This document shows, piece by piece, positions 50,587 through 58,209 of a DNA stretch of 64,000 nt. A program made the position numbers and the translations under genes. The number at the start of each line of letters is the position of its first letter. The stretch's first letter is position 1. Under the pieces are notes generated by a model. That model was not told the origin of the DNA and made no database searches. It worked only from the letters and a program-made list of their open reading frames with translations. The stretch comes from Mycolicibacterium arenosum (GTDB lineage Bacteria; Actinomycetota; Actinomycetes; Mycobacteriales; Mycobacteriaceae): assembly GCF_024320865.1 (NCBI RefSeq), contig NZ_JANDBD010000015.1, forward strand, positions 62,001-126,000. The letters run 5' to 3'.

Positions 50587-51546
50587 GTGACCCCCATTCG
50601 CATGCCGCTGAGGACCGCGTCCACCGTGACGTTCTTCTACGCACTCGGCTACCCGATCGGCAACATGGCCGTGCACGCGATGTCGCCCATGGCGGTGCTG
50701 GCGTTCCGGTTCGGTCTCGCCGGGGCGATCCTCGGGGTGTGGGCGCTTGTGTCGAAAGCGGGCTGGCCGACCGGTCGCAAGCTCGCGCACGTCGCGGTCG
50801 CCGGTCTGCTCATGCAGGCGGTGCAGTTCTGCGCCCTGTACTACGCGATCCAGCACGGCGCCCCCGCGGTGCTGTGCGCGGTGGTCATCGCGATGAACCC
50901 CGTCGCGACCGGCGTGCTCGCCGCGGCGTTCCTGCGCGATCGCCTCACGCCGGGCCGCGTCGTCGCACTGGTGCTGGGGGTGGCCGCCGTACTCGCGGCG
51001 TGCGCAAGCCGATTGGTCGCCGAGGGCGGGGTCGATGCCGCCGTGCTCCTGCTGCTGATCGCCCTGGTCGGCATCGCGGCTGGCGGCGTCTATCAACAGC
51101 GCTTCTGCGCCGACGTCGACTTCCGCGCATCGACGGCCGTGCAGAACGCCGTGGCGTTCGTGCCCGCACTGGTGCTCGCGCTGACGACGCCGTTCGTCGT
51201 CCACGACGCCACGAAGGCGGTGTTCGCCGTGGCCGGTGTGGTGCTGCTGAACGCGACGCTGGGCGTCTCGCTCTACGTCCGCGCGATCAACCTGCACGGC
51301 GCATCGGCCGTCGCGATGCTGTTCTGCCTGATCCCCGCTGTCGCGGGCGTGCTCTCCTGGCTGATGCTCGGCGAGCACGTCGACATCGGCGTGGCCGCCG
51401 GACTGGTGCTGGGTGCACTGGCCTGCTGGCTGAATGCGCGGTCGGGCCGCAAGCGCTCAGGCGAGAATGGTCAGGACGATCCAGCCCGCCACCGCGGACG
51501 GCAGCATCGCGTCGATGCGGTCCATGATGCCGCCGTGGCCCGGTAG
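50587..51546 (+). CDS. EamA/DMT-family transporter
   Basis: A 319-residue protein with about ten membrane segments in two EamA repeats (ALYYAIQHGAPAVLCAVVIAMNP in the first). GTG 50587 is preferred; ATG 50602 is an alternative. DMT proteins export or import metabolites such as amino acids. It runs convergently into cdsA with a 90-nt overlap: the last ~30 residues, GRKRSGENGQDD onward, are charged and may be read-through of the cdsA region rather than functional. Confidence 0.85.
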   Translation: MTPIRMPLRTASTVTFFYALGYPIGNMAVHAMSPMAVLAFRFGLAGAILGVWALVSKAGWPTGRKLAHVAVAGLLMQAVQFCALYYAIQHGAPAVLCAVVIAMNPVATGVLAAAFLRDRLTPGRVVALVLGVAAVLAACASRLVAEGGVDAAVLLLLIALVGIAAGGVYQQRFCADVDFRASTAVQNAVAFVPALVLALTTPFVVHDATKAVFAVAGVVLLNATLGVSLYVRAINLHGASAVAMLFCLIPAVAGVLSWLMLGEHVDIGVAAGLVLGALACWLNARSGRKRSGENGQDDPARHRGRQHRVDAVHDAAVAR

Positions 51547-52299
51547 CAGCGTCCCCATGTCCTTGATGCCCAGATCGCGTTTGACCTGGGACTCGACGAG
51601 GTCGCCGAGCACCCCGGTGATCACCAGCATCAACCCCAGCGGCACGCCCACCCACCAGGGTTTCTCCAGCAGCAAGGTGACGCTCAGCACCGCCGCCCCT
51701 ATGCCGAACAGCAGCGAACCGCCCAGCCCCTCCCACGACTTCTTGGGGCTGATCGCGGGCGCCATCAGGTGCTTCCCGAACAGCACGCCCGCCACGTAGC
51801 CGCCGATATCGGCGAACACGACCGTGACGATGATCGTGAACACGCGCACGCCACCGTGGTCGGCGAAGATCAGTAGCGCGGTGAAGGCGGCGAAGAACGG
51901 CACCCAGGTGGCGAGCAGGACCGTCGCCGAGATGTCGCGCAGATAGTTGACCGGCTGTTCGCGCAGCCCGTGTCCGACCAGCCGCCACACCATGCAGACG
52001 ACGACGGTGCCACCGTACGCGCCGAGCATCCCGTTGGCGCCGAACGGCCACGTGAGCCAGATCATCGCCTGGCCGCCCAGCAGCAACGGAATGGTCGGCA
52101 GCGCGTAGCCGTGCTCGGAGAGCCGGCGGATGACCTCGTGCGTGGCGATCGCCATGGCCACGGCCAGCAGCGGCAGCCACAGAATCGGCTTGAACAGCAG
52201 GGTGCCGATCGCCATGGCGCCGAGCAGAACGCCCACCCCTATCGCGGCAGGCAGATCCCGGCCCGCGCGGGATTTCTTTTTAGCAGGTTCCGTGGTCAC
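51457..52299 (-). CDS. cdsA: Phosphatidate cytidylyltransferase
   Basis: A 280-residue membrane protein with about eight helices. The C-terminal CDS signature SQVKRDLGIKDMGTLLPGHGGIMDRIDA is split at KDMG and HGG, and KKSWEGLGGSL is also present. It makes CDP-diacylglycerol for phosphatidylinositol, cardiolipin and phosphatidylethanolamine. GTG start; frr lies 20 nt upstream on the same strand, as in M. tuberculosis Rv2881c-Rv2882c. Confidence 0.96.
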   Translation of the reverse strand: MTTEPAKKKSRAGRDLPAAIGVGVLLGAMAIGTLLFKPILWLPLLAVAMAIATHEVIRRLSEHGYALPTIPLLLGGQAMIWLTWPFGANGMLGAYGGTVVVCMVWRLVGHGLREQPVNYLRDISATVLLATWVPFFAAFTALLIFADHGGVRVFTIIVTVVFADIGGYVAGVLFGKHLMAPAISPKKSWEGLGGSLLFGIGAAVLSVTLLLEKPWWVGVPLGLMLVITGVLGDLVESQVKRDLGIKDMGTLLPGHGGIMDRIDAMLPSAVAGWIVLTILA

Positions 52300-52319
52300 G
52301 GGTGTCGATGCCGGGGTCG

Positions 52320-52877
52320 CTAGACCTCGAGCAGCTCGCCTTCTTTGTTCTTGACGAGCTCGTCGATCTGCGTCGTGTACGTCGAGGTGTACTTGTCGAG
52401 CTCCTTCTCGGCCCGGCCGACCTCGTCCTCGCCGGCCTCACCGTCCTTCTTGATGCGGGCCAACTCCTCCATCGCCTTGCGACGGATGTTGCGCACCGAC
52501 ACCTTCGCGTCCTCGCCCTTGCCCTTGGCCTGCTTGACGAGGTCGCGGCGGCGCTCCTCGGTGAGCTGCGGGATGTTGATCCGGATGACGGTGCCGTCGT
52601 TGGACGGGTTCACCCCGAGATCGGAGTTGCGGATCGAATCCTCAATGCTCTTGAGCTGATTCGCCTCGTAGGGCTTGATCACCACCATCCTGGCCTCCGG
52701 CACGTTGATGCTCGAGAGCTGGGTGATGGGCGTCATCGCACCGTAGTACTCGATGTTGATCCGCGAGAACATGCCGGGGTTGGCCCGCCCGGTGCGGATC
52801 GAGGCCAGATCGTCGCGGGCCACCGAGACGGCCTTCTCCATCTTCTCCTCGGCGTCGAAGAGGGTTTCGTCGATCAC
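52320..52877 (-). CDS. frr: Ribosome recycling factor
   Basis: A 185-residue RRF: LASIRTGRANPGMFSRINIEYYG and the C-terminal helices with TEERRRDLVKQAK and VRNIRRKAMEEL. With EF-G it splits post-termination ribosomes. GTG start overlapping the pyrH stop by 4 nt (GTGA). Confidence 0.98.
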   Translation of the reverse strand: MIDETLFDAEEKMEKAVSVARDDLASIRTGRANPGMFSRINIEYYGAMTPITQLSSINVPEARMVVIKPYEANQLKSIEDSIRNSDLGVNPSNDGTVIRINIPQLTEERRRDLVKQAKGKGEDAKVSVRNIRRKAMEELARIKKDGEAGEDEVGRAEKELDKYTSTYTTQIDELVKNKEGELLEV

Positions 52878-53656
52878 GGTGTCTCCTTGTTCTTCGGGCC
52901 GTCCGTGGTGACCAGTGTTCCGATCCTCTCACCCGCGACCGCCCGTGCGATGTTTCCGTCCGTGAGCAGGTTGAACACCAGAATGGGCATGTTGTTGTCC
53001 ATGCACAGGCTGAACGCGGTGGCGTCGGCGACCTGCAGGCCCCGGTCGATGACCTCACGGTGGGTGATGTGCGTCAGCAGTTCGGCGTCCGGATTGGTGC
53101 GGGGATCGTCGGTGTACACGCCGTCGACGGCCTTGGCCATCAGCACGACCTCGGCGCCGATCTCGAGCGCGCGCTGCGCCGCGGTGGTGTCGGTCGAGAA
53201 GTAGGGCAGCCCCATGCCCGCGCCGAAGATCACGACGCGCCCCTTCTCGAGGTGCCTGCGCGCACGCAGCGGGATGTAGGGCTCGGCGACCTGTCCCATC
53301 GTGATGGCGGTCTGAACTCTGGTGTCGATGCCCTCCTTCTGCAGGAAGTCCTGCAGCGCAAGGCTGTTCATGACGGTACCGAGCATGCCCATGTAGTCCG
53401 AGCGGGTGCGCTCCATGCCGCGCTGCTGCAACTGGGCGCCGCGGAAGAAGTTGCCCCCGCCGATGACGACGGCGATCTGGGCGCCGCTGCGGACGACCTC
53501 GGCGATCTGGCGCGCTACCAGCGCGACGACGTCGGGGTCCAACCCGACCTGGCCGCCGCCGAACATCTCACCGCCCAGCTTGAGCACGACGCGGGAGAAC
53601 TTCGGGCTGATCGGGGCGCTGTGGCTCGCTGGGCCATCGGTACCCACCGCCATCAT
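52874..53656 (-). CDS. pyrH: Uridylate kinase
   Basis: A 260-residue amino-acid-kinase-fold UMP kinase: VVLKLGGEMFGG (phosphate loop), VVIGGGNFFRG, TVMNSLALQDFL, VEIGAEVVLMAKAVDGVYTDDP (split by the reader as EVVLMAKAVDG and VYTDDP). It makes UDP from UMP. ATG 53656 or 53653. It is the first gene of pyrH-frr-cdsA, the order of M. tuberculosis Rv2883c-Rv2881c. Confidence 0.97.
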   Translation of the reverse strand: MMAVGTDGPASHSAPISPKFSRVVLKLGGEMFGGGQVGLDPDVVALVARQIAEVVRSGAQIAVVIGGGNFFRGAQLQQRGMERTRSDYMGMLGTVMNSLALQDFLQKEGIDTRVQTAITMGQVAEPYIPLRARRHLEKGRVVIFGAGMGLPYFSTDTTAAQRALEIGAEVVLMAKAVDGVYTDDPRTNPDAELLTHITHREVIDRGLQVADATAFSLCMDNNMPILVFNLLTDGNIARAVAGERIGTLVTTDGPKNKETP

Positions 53657-53745
53657 GGCTCCTCACGTTCGAACGACTGCCCCAATCCTGCCAAACTCCG
53701 GCAACGGGGCAGCGAAAGGGTGGCGGTGGGTGTTGGATCTCATCC

Positions 53746-54192
53746 GTGGCCGCCATCACCCGCAGCAGGACGGTACCCGCAGAACAGCAAGCGGTATGGG
53801 ACGTTCTGGCCGACTTCGGAGAACTGAGTTCCTGGGTCGACAGGTGCGACCACTCCTCGATCCTCAACCACGGCCTCGAAAGTCCGGCCGGGACGTCGCG
53901 CCGCGTGCAGATGGGCCGCGACGTCCTGGTCGAGACGATCACCGAATTCGTCGCGCCGATCACGTTGGCCTACGACATCGACGGCCTGTCAGCGCGGTTC
54001 GGCCGGCTGGCGAACCGGTGGACGCTGTCGACGACCGGACCCGACACCGTCGTGAGCGTCACCAGCACCATCGACTGCGGCAGAGGCGCCCGCGCTCGCG
54101 CCACTGAACTCGTCGTCGGCCGCGTCATGGCCAAGACGTCCGACGAGATGCTCGCCGGACTGATCCGACGAATGGAGTCCCGACATGACTGA
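53746..54192 (+). CDS. SRPBCC-family protein
   Basis: A 148-residue helix-grip protein: RSRTVPAEQQAVWDVLADFGELSSWVDRCD is the normal first helix region, and the last helix is LVVGRVMAKTSDEMLAGLIRR. It should bind a hydrophobic ligand. GTG start 89 nt from pyrH, divergent. It overlaps the sulfatase start by 8 nt, so the two are translationally coupled and probably act together. Confidence 0.83.
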   Translation: MAAITRSRTVPAEQQAVWDVLADFGELSSWVDRCDHSSILNHGLESPAGTSRRVQMGRDVLVETITEFVAPITLAYDIDGLSARFGRLANRWTLSTTGPDTVVSVTSTIDCGRGARARATELVVGRVMAKTSDEMLAGLIRRMESRHD

Positions 54193-56011
54193 GCGGCCCG
54201 ACATCGTGATCCTCATGACCGACGAGGAACGCGCGACCCCGCCCTACGAATCCACCGAGGTGCTCGCGTGGCGCGAGAGGACACTGACGGGCAGGCGCTG
54301 GTTCGACGAGCACGGCGTTGGTTTCACGCGGCACTACACCGGATCACTCGCCTGCGTCCCGAGTCGGCCGACGATCTTCACCGGCCAGTACCCGGACCTG
54401 CACGGCGTCACCCAGACCGACGGCATCGGCAAGCGCTACGACGACTCCCGGTTGCGATGGCTGCGTCCCGGTGAGGTGCCCACGCTGGGTAACTGGTTCC
54501 GCACCGCGGGATACGACACGCACTACGACGGCAAGTGGCACATCAGCCACGCCGATCTCGAGGACCCGGTGACCGGCGCCCCGCTGGCGACCAACGACGA
54601 CGAGGGTGTCGTCGACCCCGCCGCCGTGCAGCGCTACCTCGACGCCGACCCGCTGAACCCGTACGGCTTCTCCGGGTGGGTGGGCCCCGAGCCGCACGGA
54701 GCGGCCATGGCCAACAGCGGTTTTCGCCGCGATGGGCTGTTCGCCGACCGCATCGTCGCGTGGCTCACGGATCGCTATGAACGCCGCCGGGCCGGTGACG
54801 AGGCCGCGCTTCGCCCGTTCCTCTTGGTGGCGAGCTTCGTCAACCCCCACGACATCGTGCTCTTCCCGGCGTGGGCGAGGCGCAGTCCGCTGCAGCCGTC
54901 ACACCTCGACCCGCCGCACGTCCCGGCCGCACCCACCGCCGACGAGGACCTGCGGGACAAGCCCGCCGCGCAAATCGCCTTCCGGGAGGCGTACTACTCC
55001 GGCTACGGGCCCGCCCCCGCGATCGGACGGATCTACGAGCGCAACGCGCAGGCCTACCGCGACCTCTACTACCGGCTGCACGCGGAGGTCGACGGTCCGC
55101 TGGACCGCGTGCGCCGCACCGTCACCGACGGCGGCTCCACCAACGCTGTGCTGGTGCGCACGTCCGACCACGGCGAGCTGCTGGGGGCGCACGGCGGCCT
55201 GCACCAGAAGTGGTTCAACCTGTACGACGAGGCCACCAGGGTGCCGTTCGTGATCGCCCGCGTCGGCACGGCCGCTACGGAACCCCGCACGGTGACGGCC
55301 CCGACGTCGCACGTCGATCTGGTGCCGACGCTGCTGGGCGCAGCCGGCATCGACGTCGACGCGGCGGCCGCGACCCTCGCGGAGTCGTTCACCGAGGTGC
55401 ACCCGCTGCCGGGCGTCAACCTGATGCCGATCGTCGACGGGGCACCGGCCGACGCGGGCCGAGCCGTGTATCTCATGACGCGCGACAACGTCCTCGAAGG
55501 CGACACCGGCGCATCGGCTGCTGCGCGCGGACTCGGGATGGCCGTCAATCCGCCTGCGCCGCTGCGTATCAGGATCCCGGCACACGTCGCCGCGAACTTC
55601 GAGGGGCTCGTCGCTCGCGTCGACGACGCGGATGCGCCCGGCGGCGCGGGACACCTCTGGAAGCTGGTGCGGACGTTCGACGATCCCGCCACGTGGACGG
55701 AGCCGGGGGTGCGGCATCTGGCGGCCAACGGCATGGGCGGCGACGCGTATCGCACCGAGCCGGTCGAAGACCAGTGGGAGCTGTACGATCTGAGCGCCGA
55801 CGGCGTCGAGGCCGTGAATCGCTGGTCGGATCCGGACCTGCACGACCTGCGTGCGCACCTGCGAATGCTGCTCAAGGAACAGCGGGCATCCGCGGTGCCG
55901 GAGCGCAACAACCCGTGGCCGTACGTGGCGCGGCGCCCGCCGGTGGGTCCGGCGCGCGGCGTCCTGAGCAGCCTGGCCGCTCGGGTGCTAGCCGAGGTGC
56001 GCCGAAAGTAG
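54185..56011 (+). CDS. Sulfatase (Cys-type formylglycine sulfatase)
   Basis: A 608-residue alkaline-phosphatase-fold sulfatase. The formylglycine motif is C57-V-P-S-R in GSLACVPSRPTIFTGQ; metal ligands lie in VILMTDEERA and TSDHGELLGAHGG. The absence of a signal peptide indicates a cytoplasmic enzyme acting on an imported or internal sulfate ester. C57 needs a formylglycine-generating enzyme encoded elsewhere. It is coupled to the SRPBCC gene; its end overlaps the methyltransferase gene by 24 nt, convergently. Confidence 0.9.
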   Translation: MTERPDIVILMTDEERATPPYESTEVLAWRERTLTGRRWFDEHGVGFTRHYTGSLACVPSRPTIFTGQYPDLHGVTQTDGIGKRYDDSRLRWLRPGEVPTLGNWFRTAGYDTHYDGKWHISHADLEDPVTGAPLATNDDEGVVDPAAVQRYLDADPLNPYGFSGWVGPEPHGAAMANSGFRRDGLFADRIVAWLTDRYERRRAGDEAALRPFLLVASFVNPHDIVLFPAWARRSPLQPSHLDPPHVPAAPTADEDLRDKPAAQIAFREAYYSGYGPAPAIGRIYERNAQAYRDLYYRLHAEVDGPLDRVRRTVTDGGSTNAVLVRTSDHGELLGAHGGLHQKWFNLYDEATRVPFVIARVGTAATEPRTVTAPTSHVDLVPTLLGAAGIDVDAAAATLAESFTEVHPLPGVNLMPIVDGAPADAGRAVYLMTRDNVLEGDTGASAAARGLGMAVNPPAPLRIRIPAHVAANFEGLVARVDDADAPGGAGHLWKLVRTFDDPATWTEPGVRHLAANGMGGDAYRTEPVEDQWELYDLSADGVEAVNRWSDPDLHDLRAHLRMLLKEQRASAVPERNNPWPYVARRPPVGPARGVLSSLAARVLAEVRRK

Positions 56012-56656
56012 CCACGCACCAATGGATTTGCGGCCGTCACCCTCGTCGCGGACGCCGTCGAACATCGGGCTGTCGGGAACGTTCGCGTGGATACGTGCGG
56101 GGCGAATGTCGTCGATCACCCAGTACCGGCCGACGATGTCGCGCAACTCCTGCTCGGTGACGGCGTTGACGGGGCCCGCAGGCACCGCGGCGCGGTCGAA
56201 GACGAGAACGAAGTAGGACGCGCCGGGCGCAGCGGCGCGGACGATCGACTGCTGGTAACCCTCACGCAGTTCGACCGGCATCGAGTGGAAAAGCGTGCTG
56301 TCCACGATCGTTCCGAAGCGCCCGTCGTATCCGGTGAACGAACTGATGTCGGCGACCTCGAATTCGACGCCTGCCAGGGCGCGGCGGTCGGCCTCGGCGC
56401 GGGCGAGTGCGATGGCGGTCGGCGACTGGTCGAGCCCGACGGTCGCCACGCCGCGCTCGGCGAGGTACATCGACGTGGCGGCTTCCCCGCAGCCGGCGTC
56501 GAGCACGTCGCCGTGGAACCGGCCCGCGTCGATCAGTGCGGCGATCTCGGGCTGGGGTGCACCGATACTCCACGGGGGCTTGACCCCGGTGCTCATCTCG
56601 GGCGCCTCACCTCGGTAGGCGGTTTCGAACATCTCTCGGCTCGGATCGTCGGTCAT
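55988..56656 (-). CDS. SAM-dependent methyltransferase
   Basis: A 222-residue class I methyltransferase. The SAM site is VLDAGCGEAATSMYLAERG, followed by VGLDQSPTAIALARAEADRRA; the middle shows DSTLFHSMP, like thiopurine-type methyltransferases. The substrate is unknown. It is divergent from the MarR gene across a 45-nt gap filled by two operator-like palindromes, so it is a likely target of that regulator. Confidence 0.85.
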   Translation of the reverse strand: MTDDPSREMFETAYRGEAPEMSTGVKPPWSIGAPQPEIAALIDAGRFHGDVLDAGCGEAATSMYLAERGVATVGLDQSPTAIALARAEADRRALAGVEFEVADISSFTGYDGRFGTIVDSTLFHSMPVELREGYQQSIVRAAAPGASYFVLVFDRAAVPAGPVNAVTEQELRDIVGRYWVIDDIRPARIHANVPDSPMFDGVRDEGDGRKSIGAWLLSAHLG

Positions 56657-56666
56657 GACTCCGGTT

Positions 56667-56703
56667 TATCAATCTAGTTGATATATGTCAATATTGTTGA
56701 CAT
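56667..56703. promoter_or_regulatory. Double MarR operator
   Basis: Two inverted repeats with arms of 6 and 7 bp and 5-nt spacers: TATCAA-N5-TTGATA (56667-56683) and ATGTCAA-N5-TTGACAT (56685-56703). Centres are 19 bp apart. The second covers the ATG of the MarR gene (56702), so binding would block its own expression; the first lies by the methyltransferase start. Confidence 0.78.
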
Positions 56704-57115
56704 GAACGACGCCGATCAGCCGCTCGGGTACCTGTTGCACAGGTTGACGACGTCGCTGCGCGCCGAGGTGACGACCGGGGCGCTCGATCCGCTCGGGCTG
56801 ACGTTCCCCCAGTACATCTGCATGAGGATCCTCGCGAAGTCGCCGGGCCGCTCGAACGCCGAACTCGCGCGCGACGTGATGGTGTCGCCGCAGGCGATGA
56901 ACATGGTGGTGCGCGGACTGCAGGACCGCGGTCTGGTCTCCCGGCCGGCGGCAGTCGATTCCGGACGCTCGCTGCCCGCCGAACTCACGAAGTCCGGGCT
57001 CGCTCTACTGAAGCGCACCGAACCCGGCATCCGCGCGGCCGAGAAGCGTGCGCTCGCCCCGCTCTGCGACGACGATCAGCGCGACCTGCGCCGACTCCTC
57101 GCCGCCCTGAACTAG
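56702..57115 (+). CDS. MarR-family regulator
   Basis: A 137-residue MarR protein: GLTFPQYICMRILAKSPGRSNAELARDVMVSPQAMNMVVRGLQDRGLV is the winged helix (recognition part SPQAMNMVVRG). No cysteine stands out as a redox sensor. It lies divergent to the methyltransferase with the palindromes at 56667-56703 in between. Autorepression and control of the methyltransferase are inferred. Confidence 0.92.
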   Translation: MNDADQPLGYLLHRLTTSLRAEVTTGALDPLGLTFPQYICMRILAKSPGRSNAELARDVMVSPQAMNMVVRGLQDRGLVSRPAAVDSGRSLPAELTKSGLALLKRTEPGIRAAEKRALAPLCDDDQRDLRRLLAALN

Positions 57116-57130
57116 CCCCCGCCCCCCTCC

Positions 57131-57191
57131 GCGAGCGTGCGTGTCTGTACCGCGGCACGCCGCGTCATCGTGTACGTCCGCGCACGTTCGC
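57131..57191. repeat. ~60-bp palindromic dispersed repeat, copy 1
   Basis: Begins GCGAGCGTGC (57131-57140) and ends GCACGTTCGC (57182-57191), one mismatch from a perfect terminal inverted repeat. A 37-nt part, 57125-57161, matches 58156-58192 in inverted orientation at 36 of 37 positions. It lies between MarR and the AhpD-like gene and encodes nothing visible. Confidence 0.75.
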
Positions 57192-57265
57192 GACGTCGAG
57201 CCGTCACGTATCGGGTCGCCATATCGTCAGATAGGCGAACTCGACAGCGAATGGAGGCGACAGCC

Positions 57266-57697
57266 ATGGCGAGGCCGATGCTGAACACGGCGGTGCCCGA
57301 GGCGTACCGGACGACGATCGCGCTCAGCGCGCAGGCTGAGAAAGCCGCGCTCGACGCGGGCGTCGCACCGCTGACGCTCGAACTACTGCGAATCCGGGCA
57401 TCCCAACTCAACGGATGCGGATACTGCCTGCGCATGCACACACGTGACGCACTGGACAAGGGCGAGAGCATCGACCGCATCGCGATACTGCCCGCGTGGC
57501 GGGAGACGTCCTACTTCTCCGCCGAGGAACGCGCGGCCCTCGCGATCGCCGAGGAGATCACGCACATCTCAGATCATCGCGACGACGACACGTCGGCGGT
57601 GAGCCCCGAGCAGGCGGCCGCGCTGCGCTGGGCGGCGATCGCCATCAACGCGTTCAATCGGATCGCGATCTCCAGCCACTACGCGGTGCAGCCGTGA
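57266..57697 (+). CDS. Carboxymuconolactone decarboxylase/AhpD-like protein
   Basis: A 143-residue all-helical protein of the CMD/AhpD-like family. The redox pair is in LNGCGYCLRMHTRDA (CxxC-x3-H), matching the alkylhydroperoxidase D core. It probably reduces peroxides or disulfides. ATG 57266 has GGAGG 8 nt upstream, which decides it over ATG 57251. It is coupled to the next gene by a 4-nt overlap. Confidence 0.9.
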   Translation: MARPMLNTAVPEAYRTTIALSAQAEKAALDAGVAPLTLELLRIRASQLNGCGYCLRMHTRDALDKGESIDRIAILPAWRETSYFSAEERAALAIAEEITHISDHRDDDTSAVSPEQAAALRWAAIAINAFNRIAISSHYAVQP

Positions 57698-58116
57698 CGG
57701 CGGTCAGCACGACGGTGCACCGAATCCTGCTCGCGCTCCTCGCGGTAACGGGAGTGCTCGTCGGCTCATGGGCGTACTTCGCGCCGAAGCACTGGTACGA
57801 CACGTTTCCGGGGCTGGGCCTGCGGTGGCTGCCGCAGTTGGGCCCCTACAACGAGCACTTCGTCAAGGACGTCGGGGCCTTCTATCTCGGCCTCACGGTG
57901 TTGAGCGTGTGCGCCTTCGTCTACATCGCGAACGCGACGCTGGTCCGCGTCGCCGCGGGAGCGTGGACCGTGTTCAACCTGCTGCACTTGGTCTTTCACG
58001 TGCAGATGCTGCACATGTACGAGCCCCGCGACCAGGTGCTCAACGTGATCGCGCTGAGCACGGTGCTACTCGTCTCGCTCGCCCTGCTGCTGCCGCAGCG
58101 CGCGCCGACACCCTGA
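57694..58116 (+). CDS. Small four-helix membrane protein
   Basis: A 140-residue protein with four predicted membrane helices (ILLALLAVTGVLVGSWAYF, FYLGLTVLSVCAFVYI, VFNLLHLVFHVQ and IALSTVLLVSLALLL). No family function is recognised. GTG overlaps the AhpD-like stop by 4 nt, so the pair forms one unit bounded by the two palindromic repeats. Confidence 0.82.
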   Translation: MTAVSTTVHRILLALLAVTGVLVGSWAYFAPKHWYDTFPGLGLRWLPQLGPYNEHFVKDVGAFYLGLTVLSVCAFVYIANATLVRVAAGAWTVFNLLHLVFHVQMLHMYEPRDQVLNVIALSTVLLVSLALLLPQRAPTP

Positions 58117-58126
58117 CACCTCCCCC

Positions 58127-58192
58127 GCGAGCGTGCTTGGACTGCCACGCAAACCGGCGTGTCGCGGTACAGACACGCACGCTCGCGGAGGG
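58127..58192. repeat. ~60-bp palindromic dispersed repeat, copy 2 (inverted)
   Basis: GCGAGCGTGC (58127-58136) pairs with GCACGCTCGC (58177-58186), and the interior CGTGCTTGG/ACGCAAACCG parts partly pair. The right half is the reverse complement of copy 1. It sits between two convergent genes and may also act as a terminator. This type of repeat, read in frame as VAVQTRTLAEGG, seems familiar from other mycobacterial genomes. Confidence 0.75.
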
Positions 58193-58209
58193 AGGGGACC
58201 CGCTGTAGG

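Noticed and set aside
58127..58192. Insertion sequence or transposon
   Set aside because: No transposase gene and no target-site duplication; the element is a ~60-bp palindromic repeat.
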